Below, in pieces: positions 7,224 through 15,844 of a stretch of DNA of 62,441 nt (positions within the stretch are counted from its first letter, which is position 1; every line of letters begins with the position of its first letter). The stretch lies in assembly GCA_003164035.1 (NCBI GenBank), contig PLRS01000012.1, positions 181 to 62,621 on the forward strand. The letters run 5' to 3'. Made by a program: the position numbers and the translations under genes. The notes under the pieces were generated by a model that made no database searches, was not told the origin of the DNA, and worked only from the letters and a program-made list of their open reading frames with translations. The DNA is from Bryobacterales bacterium. Lineage in GTDB: Bacteria > Acidobacteriota > Terriglobia > Bryobacterales > Bryobacteraceae.

Positions 7224-8960
7224 ATGGTCGAAGAGCTTGCGATTCGGGCCAAGCTTAGAATTGGCCTCGCGCTGTCGGGGGGCGGATTTCGCGCCTCGCT
7301 CTTTCATCTGGGGGTGATCCGCCGCCTGGAGGAACTCGGGATCATGGAGAAGGTGACGCTCGTCTCCGCGGTTTCGGGCGGGTCCATCATTGCCGCCTTC
7401 TATCTCTGCGAGATGGAAAAACACCTGCGAACGTTTCGCATTGCGTCGCACGGCGGGCCGATCGCGCCGGACCGCGTGGCTCTGTTCGAGGACATCGCGG
7501 AGAGGTTTCTCAAGGGGGTGGACCACAACCTTCGGACCCGCGCCCTGATATTCACCGTGTGCTTTCACCCGTGGCTGTTCGTGAAGACGCTGGTAATGAA
7601 GACGTTCCGCGCCGGCGCCCGGGCCGACCTGATTCAGGCCGAATACGACCGCTGGTTCTTCAATAAAGACACCCTCGACCAGCTTCCGGTGGAGAGGCCG
7701 GACTCGGCGGACGGCCGTACCCCTCCCCAATGCCTGGCCGGCCACGACGAACCGTTCTACGGGCCCAAACTCCTGCTGAACACCACATCGCTGCTGACCG
7801 GGGAGCGCACGGTTTTTTCCAGGGACACAAGCTCCGGCATCGACGACCTGAAGACCCCCGACAAGAACGTTCTGCTGCTGTCGCGAGTGGTGGGAGCCTC
7901 TTCGGGTGTGCCGGTCCTGTTTCCGCCCACCCCTATTTGCGGCGACCTTCTGGTGGACGGCGGCATCTCCGACAATCAGGGCATCGAAGGGCTATTCGGC
8001 GAGTGCGATGTCATCCTGGTGAGCGACGCCTCCGGCCAGCTCGAGCTGAAACACACCCTCTCCACATCCTCTTACTCCGTTTATCGGCGCGTGAACGAGA
8101 TCTTCCAGTTCCAGATTCGCAACAAGCTTCTCGAGTTGTTGATGAAGTGGCGAGAGGCTCGGCCTGAGCGGTCGTTCGCCTTCATCCACCTGCTGGTGAA
8201 CCTGAAAAGCCGCCGCGGCTCGCCGCCGCGCGTGTCCACCGAGATCCTGCCGGCGCTGGGACGGATTCGGACCGACCTGGATCAGTTCAGTCCCGTGGAA
8301 CGCGAAGCGTTGATGTACCACGGTTATACCCTGATCGACGCGCAGCTCAGGGAGTACTGCTGCGACTTCCTCAAAACCTGCTGCCCGGACTTCCATCGGC
8401 GCAAGCTTAAGACACCGCCCCTTTTCCAGGATCCAGTGCAAGAGAGTGAGCGTTGCCGGACGAAGATCCGTCGCGACCTGGAGGCGGGCTGCGAGGGCTT
8501 CTATCTGCTTCGCTGCCTCAAGAAATACGGACGGCAAACCGTTCTGGTGTTCCTGTGCGGCCTGGTCGCACTCAGCGGCCTGGTGTGGTACGTCTTCGGG
8601 CCTTTACGGTTCCTGGTGGACTTCACTAAGAACGCACTGAAGGGGTTTCTTTACGGAATCGTGCCTGAAGCTTTGGTCGTCCAGATCGACCGTCTCCTCT
8701 ATTTCTTCGGATTCGAGGAACTCATTCCAACAATCGACGGCGTGGCGCACTTGCTGGCGCTGCTGATTCTGTTCGGAATATCGGCCTACGTTGCCTCCTT
8801 CCCGGTTTACCTGGTGGTGCGCTGGGCCGCCATGTGGCAGGACCTGCGGCTCTACAAGAAAATGACCAAAGGAAAGGGCCCGACGCTCCATTGGGTCGAG
8901 GCGAACGAAGGAACCGGCCGGGTTGCCGATAGGGAATCTCAAGATTCGCCTGAAAAGTGA
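7224..8960 (+). CDS. patatin-like phospholipase with C-terminal membrane domain
   Basis: 578 residues. The ATG at 7224 is preceded by GGAGGG at proper spacing; a TTG seven codons earlier is less likely. The N-terminal half is a patatin domain: oxyanion-hole loop LALSGGGFRASLFHLGV near residue 15, nucleophile elbow SAVSGGSI near 50, and catalytic Asp in LVDGGISDNQG near 250. It should hydrolyse acyl esters of lipids. The C-terminal third adds hydrophobic segments (VLVFLCGLVALSGLVWYVFG and LLALLILFGISAYVASFPVY) that likely anchor it in the inner membrane, which is unusual for small bacterial patatins. Its 3' end overlaps the convergent gene by 22 bases. Confidence 0.87.
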   Translation: MVEELAIRAKLRIGLALSGGGFRASLFHLGVIRRLEELGIMEKVTLVSAVSGGSIIAAFYLCEMEKHLRTFRIASHGGPIAPDRVALFEDIAERFLKGVDHNLRTRALIFTVCFHPWLFVKTLVMKTFRAGARADLIQAEYDRWFFNKDTLDQLPVERPDSADGRTPPQCLAGHDEPFYGPKLLLNTTSLLTGERTVFSRDTSSGIDDLKTPDKNVLLLSRVVGASSGVPVLFPPTPICGDLLVDGGISDNQGIEGLFGECDVILVSDASGQLELKHTLSTSSYSVYRRVNEIFQFQIRNKLLELLMKWREARPERSFAFIHLLVNLKSRRGSPPRVSTEILPALGRIRTDLDQFSPVEREALMYHGYTLIDAQLREYCCDFLKTCCPDFHRRKLKTPPLFQDPVQESERCRTKIRRDLEAGCEGFYLLRCLKKYGRQTVLVFLCGLVALSGLVWYVFGPLRFLVDFTKNALKGFLYGIVPEALVVQIDRLLYFFGFEELIPTIDGVAHLLALLILFGISAYVASFPVYLVVRWAAMWQDLRLYKKMTKGKGPTLHWVEANEGTGRVADRESQDSPEK

Positions 8961-10153
8961 AGCACAGGACTGCGACGGGCTTCGTTCAGCGCCAGCGAGA
9001 GGTTCGCCTCGGCCCAAAGCAAAGGAGTGTTCGGACCGGGCGTCCAGCGGCCGCGCTTGAGGAAATACAGCTCCGGGCAATCATTCGCGGGAGTGAGTTG
9101 GCGGATGGCTCTGTGCAGGTAGCGGGCTTGCTGTTCGCGGTCCTTATAGAGTCTGCCGAAGACGACCGAAAGCAGGCTGTCGAACAGACACCACTGCGCT
9201 TCGCAGCCCGGCTGCAGGTACGCGTCGCGCACCTCGATGCGCTCGCTCCAATCGCTGCTGCGTAACTCGGGCGGGAGCCAGCGATCGTAATCCTGACAGT
9301 AGTAAGAGTCGCCGATGTAGCGGCGAAAGCCTCTTTCTCCTTCGAGACGGGCTTGCACGAGGTGAACGATCAGGTCCCGCGCGACCGAGTCACGCACGAC
9401 TTCGAGAGGATAGACAAGGAAAAGCACGGCGGCGTCGGCCCCGCGAAGCTTAGGCGACTCGAGCGGCAACTGGCGGGCGAGGAGGCCGCGTCCGGCGGCG
9501 ATCAGCGAATCGGCGACAGCGGCTCCGGCAAGCTTGGCTTCTTCGAGACCGGCCAGGACCGCGCCGACGCTCGACGAATTCACCTTCCGACCCTCTTCCC
9601 ATGCGCCGCTGTCGGGGTCTTCCCAGTAGCGTATCGCCTCGAAGTAGCGAATGAACAATCGAATGACTTCCTGTTCGGAAGCTTCCAGGCGCCAACAGCC
9701 GAGGTTGTGGAGGCGCGCCCGGAACCAAAGCACGTAACCCAGAGCGTCGTTTTGCGCGTGCGACCAGTTCCCGGAAAGCTCCCGCAGCGAATTGGCGTCG
9801 AAGCGAACGCGAGGCCTCGATTCTACCGTCTCTTTGAGGGATGGCCGGGCGATCACCGCGGCGAAACGCGGCGCTTCGGATTCAACGAAACGCATCAACC
9901 CCCGGACGCACCCGACCGCCGCCTCAACGTCTCCAGCATCGAGCCGCGAGTAGGCCACCATAACGTTATCGCGCAACCAGGCATTCTGATAGCCCGTAAC
10001 GGAGGTGGAATCCAAACCGCCCGCGGCCGGATAAATTCCGTTCGCATTCGGAGCGAAGAAGCCCTTCTTCTCCGCCGCCACGCGCTCGACGAGTTCGCCG
10101 ATGCTCAGTCCTTCGGTTCGGATACGATCCCCTTCAGCACGCGCTCCGACCAC
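8939..10153 (-). CDS. GH15 / phosphorylase-kinase-like (alpha/alpha)6 barrel protein
   Basis: About 404 residues if the GTG at 10153 is used. The start is uncertain: no ATG lies near, and the frame overlaps the upstream gene's end. Key segments are GYQNAWLRDNVMVAYSRL, SGNWSHAQNDALGYVLWF and a late NTPLLWAEANLSLAL. They resemble the glucoamylase (GH15) fold shared with phosphorylase kinase regulatory subunits, where Trp-Leu-Arg-Asp lies at the active-site rim. No signal peptide is visible. It could hydrolyse an alpha-glucan or bind one. I would not assign a substrate. Confidence 0.6.
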   Translation of the reverse strand: MVGARAEGDRIRTEGLSIGELVERVAAEKKGFFAPNANGIYPAAGGLDSTSVTGYQNAWLRDNVMVAYSRLDAGDVEAAVGCVRGLMRFVESEAPRFAAVIARPSLKETVESRPRVRFDANSLRELSGNWSHAQNDALGYVLWFRARLHNLGCWRLEASEQEVIRLFIRYFEAIRYWEDPDSGAWEEGRKVNSSSVGAVLAGLEEAKLAGAAVADSLIAAGRGLLARQLPLESPKLRGADAAVLFLVYPLEVVRDSVARDLIVHLVQARLEGERGFRRYIGDSYYCQDYDRWLPPELRSSDWSERIEVRDAYLQPGCEAQWCLFDSLLSVVFGRLYKDREQQARYLHRAIRQLTPANDCPELYFLKRGRWTPGPNTPLLWAEANLSLALNEARRSPVLHFSGES

Positions 10154-10677
10154 CGTAGGACGATGGGCGGTCCAAGCAACGCCAGAGCATCCACAATTTT
10201 GAAAAAGAGGTCCCACCTTCCCCAGGCCGGCGGCACCGGCAACCGGAAGGAGAGAACATAGGCAAGTATCGCGGGAAGGAAAAAAATAAGGTAGCGGAGT
10301 TTGTCCGTCAGCCAGAGCAGTTGTCTGGCCGGATCCTCCTCGTGTACAAATTGTTCCCAACCGAGCGCATCGTTGGGTTCAGTCCGTTTGGCGAGCCGCG
10401 GCTGGAGCGTAGTTTGAATGTATTCGGCTGCCCGGCCAATGCGGGCGGCGACCTCGGCGTATAGGGTAGCCAGGATTGCAAACGGGAGCGGGGTGGCCGC
10501 GGCCACCCACGGAAGCGTCCCTGTCGGTTGGCCGGCCGCGACCGGAATAATGGCCGCGATAATCGCAACCGCCAGACCCAAAAAAAAGCTCTGGAGATTC
10601 AGGAAGGTCTGGATTTCGGCGCGCAGGGCGCCGTACTCCGCGAGATCCACTTGTAAAGAGGCCTCGTCGCCCGACAT
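10105..10677 (-). CDS. hypothetical membrane protein, four predicted transmembrane segments
   Basis: 190 residues from MSGDEASLQVDLAEYGAL. Not recognised by family. A short cytosolic helix rich in Glu/Arg is followed by two close hydrophobic segments (FFLGLAVAIIAAIIPVAAGQ and PFAILATLYAEVAA). A soluble stretch follows, then two more hydrophobic segments near the C-terminus (YLIFFLPAILAYVLSF and FFKIVDALALLGPPIVL). The 2+2 layout with a cytosolic loop recalls small SLATT-like sensors, but that is only a shape comparison. It is probably co-transcribed with the GH15-like gene, whose frame starts before this one ends. Confidence 0.55.
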   Translation of the reverse strand: MSGDEASLQVDLAEYGALRAEIQTFLNLQSFFLGLAVAIIAAIIPVAAGQPTGTLPWVAAATPLPFAILATLYAEVAARIGRAAEYIQTTLQPRLAKRTEPNDALGWEQFVHEEDPARQLLWLTDKLRYLIFFLPAILAYVLSFRLPVPPAWGRWDLFFKIVDALALLGPPIVLRWSERVLKGIVSEPKD

Positions 10678-10805
10678 GGGCTTATTATGCCATACGAAAG
10701 GTAAGGCTAAAGTGACGATCCGAAGCTTTGACCGGATTCTTCCGCCAGCCAATCCGAAAACCCCCGCCTCGCCGCTCCGCCGGCGCTCTGCTAGCATAAG
10801 CGCGT

Positions 10806-12950
10806 ATGAAGCCTCCTCGATTTTCCAGCCTGGTCTGGCTGGCGGCGCCGGCCGGCGCTTTGCTGTGCATCTGGGGCGCTCTTGCACAACAGCGGCAACA
10901 GACTCGTTTCGCTCCCGGCCAGATGGATTCGTTCCTCTATGGCGCGGCGTTTTACGAAGAGTACATGCCGCAGGATCGTCTCGAAAAAGACGTCCAGTTG
11001 ATGGAGCAGGCCGGAATTACCGTGGTCCGCGTGGGGGAATCGACCTGGAGCCTTTGGGAGCCCGAGGATGGCCGCTTCGAATTCGCCTGGATGGACCGGA
11101 TCGTCGAACGGCTGGCGCGGGCGCACATCCGCGTCATCATGGGTACGCCGAGTTACTCCATTCCACCGTGGATGTTCAAGGAGCATCCGGAAATCCTGGT
11201 GACCCGGATCGACGGCAGCAAGGCCACCTACGGCCTGCGCCAGAACATGGATGTCACCAACCCCGACTTCCTGCGATACTCCGAGCGCGTGATTCGCAAG
11301 ATCGGCGAACATTACCGCGATAATCCCGCCGTCATCGGCTACCAGATCGACAATGAGACGTCCTCGAACGGCACCGCAGGCCCCAACGTGGAGGCCGGTT
11401 TCGTGCGCTACCTGCAACATAAATTCTCCACCGTCGACCGTCTCAACAAGCTCTGGGGACTCGTCTACTGGGGGCAGAGCCTGCACGACTGGTCCGAGGT
11501 TCCTCCCCGCGACGGCATTCTGAATCCCGGCTGGAAGCTGGAGTGGGATCGCTACCAGGACTCGCTCACCACCGACTTTCTGGCGTGGCAATATTCGTTG
11601 CTGAGCGAATATGTTCGCCCGGATCAATTCATCATGCAGGATTTCGGCGGCGCCACCCGCTCCGCCGTCAATGAGTACGCCATTTCGAAGCATCTGGATA
11701 TCGTCGGCATCAATCCCTACCATCCTACTCAGGACTTATACGACGGCGAAGGGTCCAGTTACGGCGGCGACTTCGCCCGCTCTCTGAAGCGCACCAATTA
11801 TCTGGTTACCGAAATCAACGCTCAGACCATTGGCTGGGACTCGCGCTCCCAGTTTCCGCCTTATGACGGGCAGTTGCGCCAGGATGTCTACGCCATGGCG
11901 GCCAGCGGGGCCAACATGGTCGAATACTGGCACTGGCACTCGCTGCACTACGGGCAGGAAACTTATTGGAAGGGCGTGTTGTCGCACGATCTGGAACCCG
12001 GCCGGGTTTATAACGAAGTAGCGCGAACCGCGCATGAGCTGCAGCGCATCGGTTCCCATCTGGTCGATCTGAAAACCTCGCAGCCAGTGGCGCTGCTCTA
12101 CAGCAACGATTCGCGCCGCGGGACCGATTCTATGCCGTTCCTGCTGTCGCATGCGCCCGGCGACATGCCCTGGAATAATCCCGGAGGCTACGATGTGGAA
12201 TTGCACCGCCTGTACCGCGCCATTTACCGTTTGAATGCCGGAGTGGATTTTGTTTTTCCCGAAACCGAGGACCTGAGCGCGTATAAGGTGGTCGTGGTGC
12301 CACCGTTGTATATCGCCAGCGAACGTCTTCTCCAGCGCCTGGTCGATTACGTTCGCAACGGCGGGCACCTGGTGCTCACGCTCAAGAGCGGCTTCTGCGA
12401 CGAGTACTCGACCGTCCGCGCGGCCATGGCTCCTGGCCCGCTCCGCGAGGCCGCCGGCTTCCATTACCAGGAGTTTTCGAACCTGGCCAAGCCCCTCGCC
12501 CTCAAGGGCGATCCGTTCCAGGCCGGCGCCGCCAACCAGGTCAGTGACTGGGCCGAAATGCTTCTGCTCGATACGGCGAAGCCGCTGGCTTATTACGACC
12601 ACCCGTTTTTCGGAAAGTATCCCGCCATCACCGAGAACCGCTTCGGCAAGGGCATGGTCACATACGAGGGAACGGTCTTGAGCGATGAGTTGCAACGGAA
12701 GGTGCTGGCGCGCGTTTTCGACCAGGCGCAGCTCACCGGCCCCGATCGGAAGATGCCCGCGGCCATCCGCGTGAAACACGGCGTCAACCGAGCCGGCAAA
12801 ACGCTCCATTACTTCTTCAATTTTTCCGCCGCCACGCAGCGCGTTACTTACGCTTACCCCAATGGCACGGAGTTGCTGTCGGGGCATCCGGTAGCCGCCG
12901 GCGGCGAGATTTCGCTTGATCCGTGGGGCGTGGCCATCGTGGAGCAATAA
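10806..12950 (+). CDS. exported GH42 beta-galactosidase
   Basis: 714 residues with an N-terminal hydrophobic export signal (SLVWLAAPAGALLCIWGALA). GH42 features in order: FLYGAAFYEEYMP; AGITVVRVGESTWSLWEPE; the catalytic acid Glu in YQIDNETSS near residue 185; the nucleophile Glu in YLVTEINAQTIGW near 340; then YWHWHSLHYGQETYWKG, a beta-galactosidase trimerisation region and an Ig-like C-terminus. It should remove terminal beta-galactosyl units outside the cytoplasm. It heads a block of glycosidases on the same strand (GH2, GH97), consistent with use of galactose-containing plant or microbial glycans. Confidence 0.9.
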   Translation: MKPPRFSSLVWLAAPAGALLCIWGALAQQRQQTRFAPGQMDSFLYGAAFYEEYMPQDRLEKDVQLMEQAGITVVRVGESTWSLWEPEDGRFEFAWMDRIVERLARAHIRVIMGTPSYSIPPWMFKEHPEILVTRIDGSKATYGLRQNMDVTNPDFLRYSERVIRKIGEHYRDNPAVIGYQIDNETSSNGTAGPNVEAGFVRYLQHKFSTVDRLNKLWGLVYWGQSLHDWSEVPPRDGILNPGWKLEWDRYQDSLTTDFLAWQYSLLSEYVRPDQFIMQDFGGATRSAVNEYAISKHLDIVGINPYHPTQDLYDGEGSSYGGDFARSLKRTNYLVTEINAQTIGWDSRSQFPPYDGQLRQDVYAMAASGANMVEYWHWHSLHYGQETYWKGVLSHDLEPGRVYNEVARTAHELQRIGSHLVDLKTSQPVALLYSNDSRRGTDSMPFLLSHAPGDMPWNNPGGYDVELHRLYRAIYRLNAGVDFVFPETEDLSAYKVVVVPPLYIASERLLQRLVDYVRNGGHLVLTLKSGFCDEYSTVRAAMAPGPLREAAGFHYQEFSNLAKPLALKGDPFQAGAANQVSDWAEMLLLDTAKPLAYYDHPFFGKYPAITENRFGKGMVTYEGTVLSDELQRKVLARVFDQAQLTGPDRKMPAAIRVKHGVNRAGKTLHYFFNFSAATQRVTYAYPNGTELLSGHPVAAGGEISLDPWGVAIVEQ

Positions 12951-12956
12951 GATCGC

Positions 12957-13310
12957 TCGTGGCGCCCGCACTCCTCGGTGCCGCGTCGAGTCTGCGAACT
13001 CCTGCGGTCGTCGGGCATCTCGCGCAGTCAAGGAAAATGCGTTGAGCCCTTCCGTCGCATTACGACCGCTGGCAGACGCCGTGGGGCAGACCATCGTTTT
13101 TTGTGGTCTGCCCTACACCACCCACCCGAACATGCTCGCTCGCCCTCCTATTCAGCCTCTTACCGGCGCGAGATTGCCGGCGACCTGAATGACACGGTGG
13201 CAGACCACAAGAAACGATGGTCTGCCCCACGGACCGCCCCAGTGCCCCGCGAGCCGAAATCTGGTGGCTCAACCCAATTTCCACGACTTCCGGAGTTCGG
13301 AGTCTCGACT
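12957..13310. repeat. composite palindromic repeat island filling the GH42-GH2 spacer (R2, R3, R6)
   Basis: This 440-base gene-free spacer holds repeats in nested inverted order. A decayed R2 (12957-12992) contains GGTGCCGCGTCGAG. A forward R3 (13081-13114) has the core GGGGCAGACCATCGTTTT. Its inverted copy is at 13197-13230. An R6 segment near 13266-13300 (GGCTCAACCCAA then GGAGTTCGGA) runs into TCTCGACTCGACGCC, the end of an inverted R2. The same order occurs at 36104-36418. A long open frame through this island into the GH2 gene is made of repeats and was not used. Confidence 0.7.
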
Positions 13311-13391
13311 CGACGCCTTTGCGCCCTGGGCGGCCATTGCCTCCTCGACCGCATGCGCTTGAACCCGCCGTGTGATATGTTGTTGCGTCTT

Positions 13392-15701
13392 ATGAGCACA
13401 TCCAGTTTCGACCGGCGCTCGTTCCTCGTCGGAGCCGCGACGGCGATTTCTCAAGCGGGAGCCCAGACTAACTCTCCAGCCAGCCGCGACGCGGCCAGTC
13501 CCGCCGTAAGCCGGAGCTATGAATTGAATCGCAACTGGCGCTTCCTGGCGCGTGGGGAAGACGCCGCCCTCCAGCCGGGTTTCGACGATTCGAAATTCGA
13601 GCGCGTCACTCTGCCGCACTCGAACGTGCGCCTGCCCTGGCACAGCTTCGATGACCGCGTCTACGAGATTCTATCCGTCTACCGGAGGCACTTCCGCGCG
13701 CCGGCGGCGTGGCGCGGCAAGCGCGTATTCGCGGATTTCGATGGCGCGATGACGGCTTCCACAGTGGCGATCGATGGACACGCCTTCCCGGAGTACAGGG
13801 GCGGCTATACGCCTTTCGCGGTCGAGCTCACCGATCATCTGCACTTCGACGGAGACAATGTTCTCGCGGTGAAGCTGGACTCCACCGAGCGCGCCGACAT
13901 ACCGCCGTTCGGGGGCCGAATCGACTACCTCACGTTTGGCGGCATCTATCGCGACGTTCGCCTGCGCGTAGTGCCCAAAACATTTATTGCCAATGTGTTT
14001 GCGCGGCCGGTTCGGGTGGCGGAGCCTGAGCGTGGCCTGGAGGTCCGCTGCTGGATCGACGGACCGGTGGCAGCCGGAGCGAAACTCACCGTCGAGCTGC
14101 GCGACGGCGATCATGTTCTGGCAACCCACGAAGCGCCCGTGGAGACTTCCGGCGAATATCATGAAGTCGCGATCAACCGCGCCGGACCCGTCGAACTGTG
14201 GGACCTGGACCATCCCAAGCTCTACCAGGTGCGGGCGAAGCTCGCGAACGCCGACGGCTCGCACGACGAATACACGACCACCATCGGTTTCCGCGATGCC
14301 AGGTTCACGCCGGCCGGATTCATGCTGAACGGAAAGCACCTGAAACTGCGCGGCCTCGACCGCCATCAGACGTTTCCGTTCGTCGGCGGTGCCATGCCCG
14401 CGCGCGTGCAGCGGCGCGACGCCGACATCCTCAGGCGCGAGCTGAAGTGCAACATTGTGCGGACGTCCCACTATCCGCAATCGCCGGCGTTTCTCGACCG
14501 TTGCGACCAGATCGGACTGCTGGTGCTCGAAGAGATCCCCGGCTGGCAGCACATCGGCGACCTGAGCTGGCAGGACCTTGCGGTCCGCAACGTGGGCGAG
14601 ATGATTCGCCGCGACTGGAACCACCCGTCCATTATTCTATGGGGCGTGCGCATCAATGAGTCGCAGGACAATCACGACTTTTATACCCGCACCAACCATT
14701 TGGCCCACTCACTCGACGACACCAGGCAGACCGGCGGCATTCGCTATCTTTATAACTCGGAACTGCTCGAAGACGTCTTCACCATGAACGACTTCGGCTT
14801 CCCGCTGCGGCCGCCAAATCATCCCTTGTACCTCAACACCGAGTTCGTCGGGCACACTTTCTCGACCAAGCGCTTCGACCAGGTGGAGCGCGTGGCGGAA
14901 CACGTGCTGCGGCATGCGCGCGTTCACAACCAGCTCGCTTCGGACGACCAATATGCGGGCGGCATCGCGTGGTGCGCCTTCGATTACAACACCCACGGCA
15001 ATTTCGGCTCTGGCGACCGAATCTGCTATCACGGCGTGACCGACATTTTCCGCTTACCCAAGGTGGCTGCCGGCTTCTACAAATCGCAATGCGACCCCAG
15101 CGAGGAGGTTGTATTGGAGCCCGGGTTCTTCTGGTCGCAGGGCGACCGCTCCACCGCGGGCGGACTGGGCGTCGTGCCCATCTGCTCCAACTGCGAACAT
15201 CTGAAGATCTTCGTGAACGGGCGGCTGCAGCGGGAGGCCGACCCCGACCGCGCCACCTACGGCCATCTGAAGTATCCGCCGTTCCTGGTGGAAATCACCG
15301 ACGAGCCGGACTGGGGCGATCTGAAGATTGAGGGCTACATCGGCGGCAAGTTGGCGAAGACCGTAACCATGTCCGGGCGCGGTGTGGATGCGGCTTTGAG
15401 CGTGGAGCCGGACGATCGCGAACTGGCGGGCGATGGCCGCGATGCCACCCGCGTCGTGCTGCGCCTGACCGACGAATACGGTAACAGCCGACCCATGTCG
15501 TCGGGAGCGGTGCAGTTGAAAATCGCCGGGCCGGGAGAGATCGTCGGAACGAATCCGTTCGCGTTGAGCGGCGGCGCCGGCGCCATCTGGGTGAAGGCCC
15601 GCGAGGCCGCGGGTGTGATCCGGCTCGACGCCGAGATTCCCGGTTTGAAACCGCAGCACGTCGAAATCAACGTGCATCCGGCCGAACGCGAGACGGTGTA
15701 A
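13392..15701 (+). CDS. Tat-exported GH2 beta-galactosidase-like glycosidase
   Basis: 769 residues from MSTSSFDRRSFLVGAATA, a twin-arginine signal; an ATG five codons upstream is possible. The GH2 layout is complete: a sugar-binding jelly roll (NRNWRFLARGEDAA), an Ig-like domain, then a TIM barrel with LKLRGLDRHQTFPF, VRTSHYPQSPAFLDRCDQIG, the acid/base region ILWGVRINESQDN (the Glu in RINES) and a later nucleophile region (PLYLNTEFVGHTF). A C-terminal Ig-like domain follows (LRLTDEYGNSRPMSSGAVQL). RINES replaces the common WxxGNE, so acid/base identity is inferred. It probably works with the GH42 and GH97 neighbours. Confidence 0.87.
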   Translation: MSTSSFDRRSFLVGAATAISQAGAQTNSPASRDAASPAVSRSYELNRNWRFLARGEDAALQPGFDDSKFERVTLPHSNVRLPWHSFDDRVYEILSVYRRHFRAPAAWRGKRVFADFDGAMTASTVAIDGHAFPEYRGGYTPFAVELTDHLHFDGDNVLAVKLDSTERADIPPFGGRIDYLTFGGIYRDVRLRVVPKTFIANVFARPVRVAEPERGLEVRCWIDGPVAAGAKLTVELRDGDHVLATHEAPVETSGEYHEVAINRAGPVELWDLDHPKLYQVRAKLANADGSHDEYTTTIGFRDARFTPAGFMLNGKHLKLRGLDRHQTFPFVGGAMPARVQRRDADILRRELKCNIVRTSHYPQSPAFLDRCDQIGLLVLEEIPGWQHIGDLSWQDLAVRNVGEMIRRDWNHPSIILWGVRINESQDNHDFYTRTNHLAHSLDDTRQTGGIRYLYNSELLEDVFTMNDFGFPLRPPNHPLYLNTEFVGHTFSTKRFDQVERVAEHVLRHARVHNQLASDDQYAGGIAWCAFDYNTHGNFGSGDRICYHGVTDIFRLPKVAAGFYKSQCDPSEEVVLEPGFFWSQGDRSTAGGLGVVPICSNCEHLKIFVNGRLQREADPDRATYGHLKYPPFLVEITDEPDWGDLKIEGYIGGKLAKTVTMSGRGVDAALSVEPDDRELAGDGRDATRVVLRLTDEYGNSRPMSSGAVQLKIAGPGEIVGTNPFALSGGAGAIWVKAREAAGVIRLDAEIPGLKPQHVEINVHPAERETV

Positions 15702-15753
15702 GGCGAAGGACTGGTCACTTTAGGGACGATCGGCAAATAGCCCCAGCAGTCAC

Positions 15754-15784
15754 CGGCAACCGCTCCTTTACTGTCGCGGCTCCG
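15754..15784. repeat. R1 partial copy
   Basis: Contains CCGCTCCTTTACTGTCGCGG, matching the R1 core with two changes. The conserved left part found at 2093 and 7084 is absent. It lies in the spacer before the GH97 gene. Confidence 0.55.
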
Positions 15785-15844
15785 ACTCGCGGCATCGCGC
15801 AGCGGAGGCGATTGGCTCACCCGCCGGGTGATAACATCCTTCAC

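Noticed and set aside
12957-13310. CRISPR array
   Set aside because: The repeats are few, unequal, inverted to each other and without regular spacers; no cas gene is present.
12978-13391. N-terminal extension of the GH2 frame (138 codons)
   Set aside because: It is made of R2, R3 and R6 repeats. The Tat signal starts at 13392.
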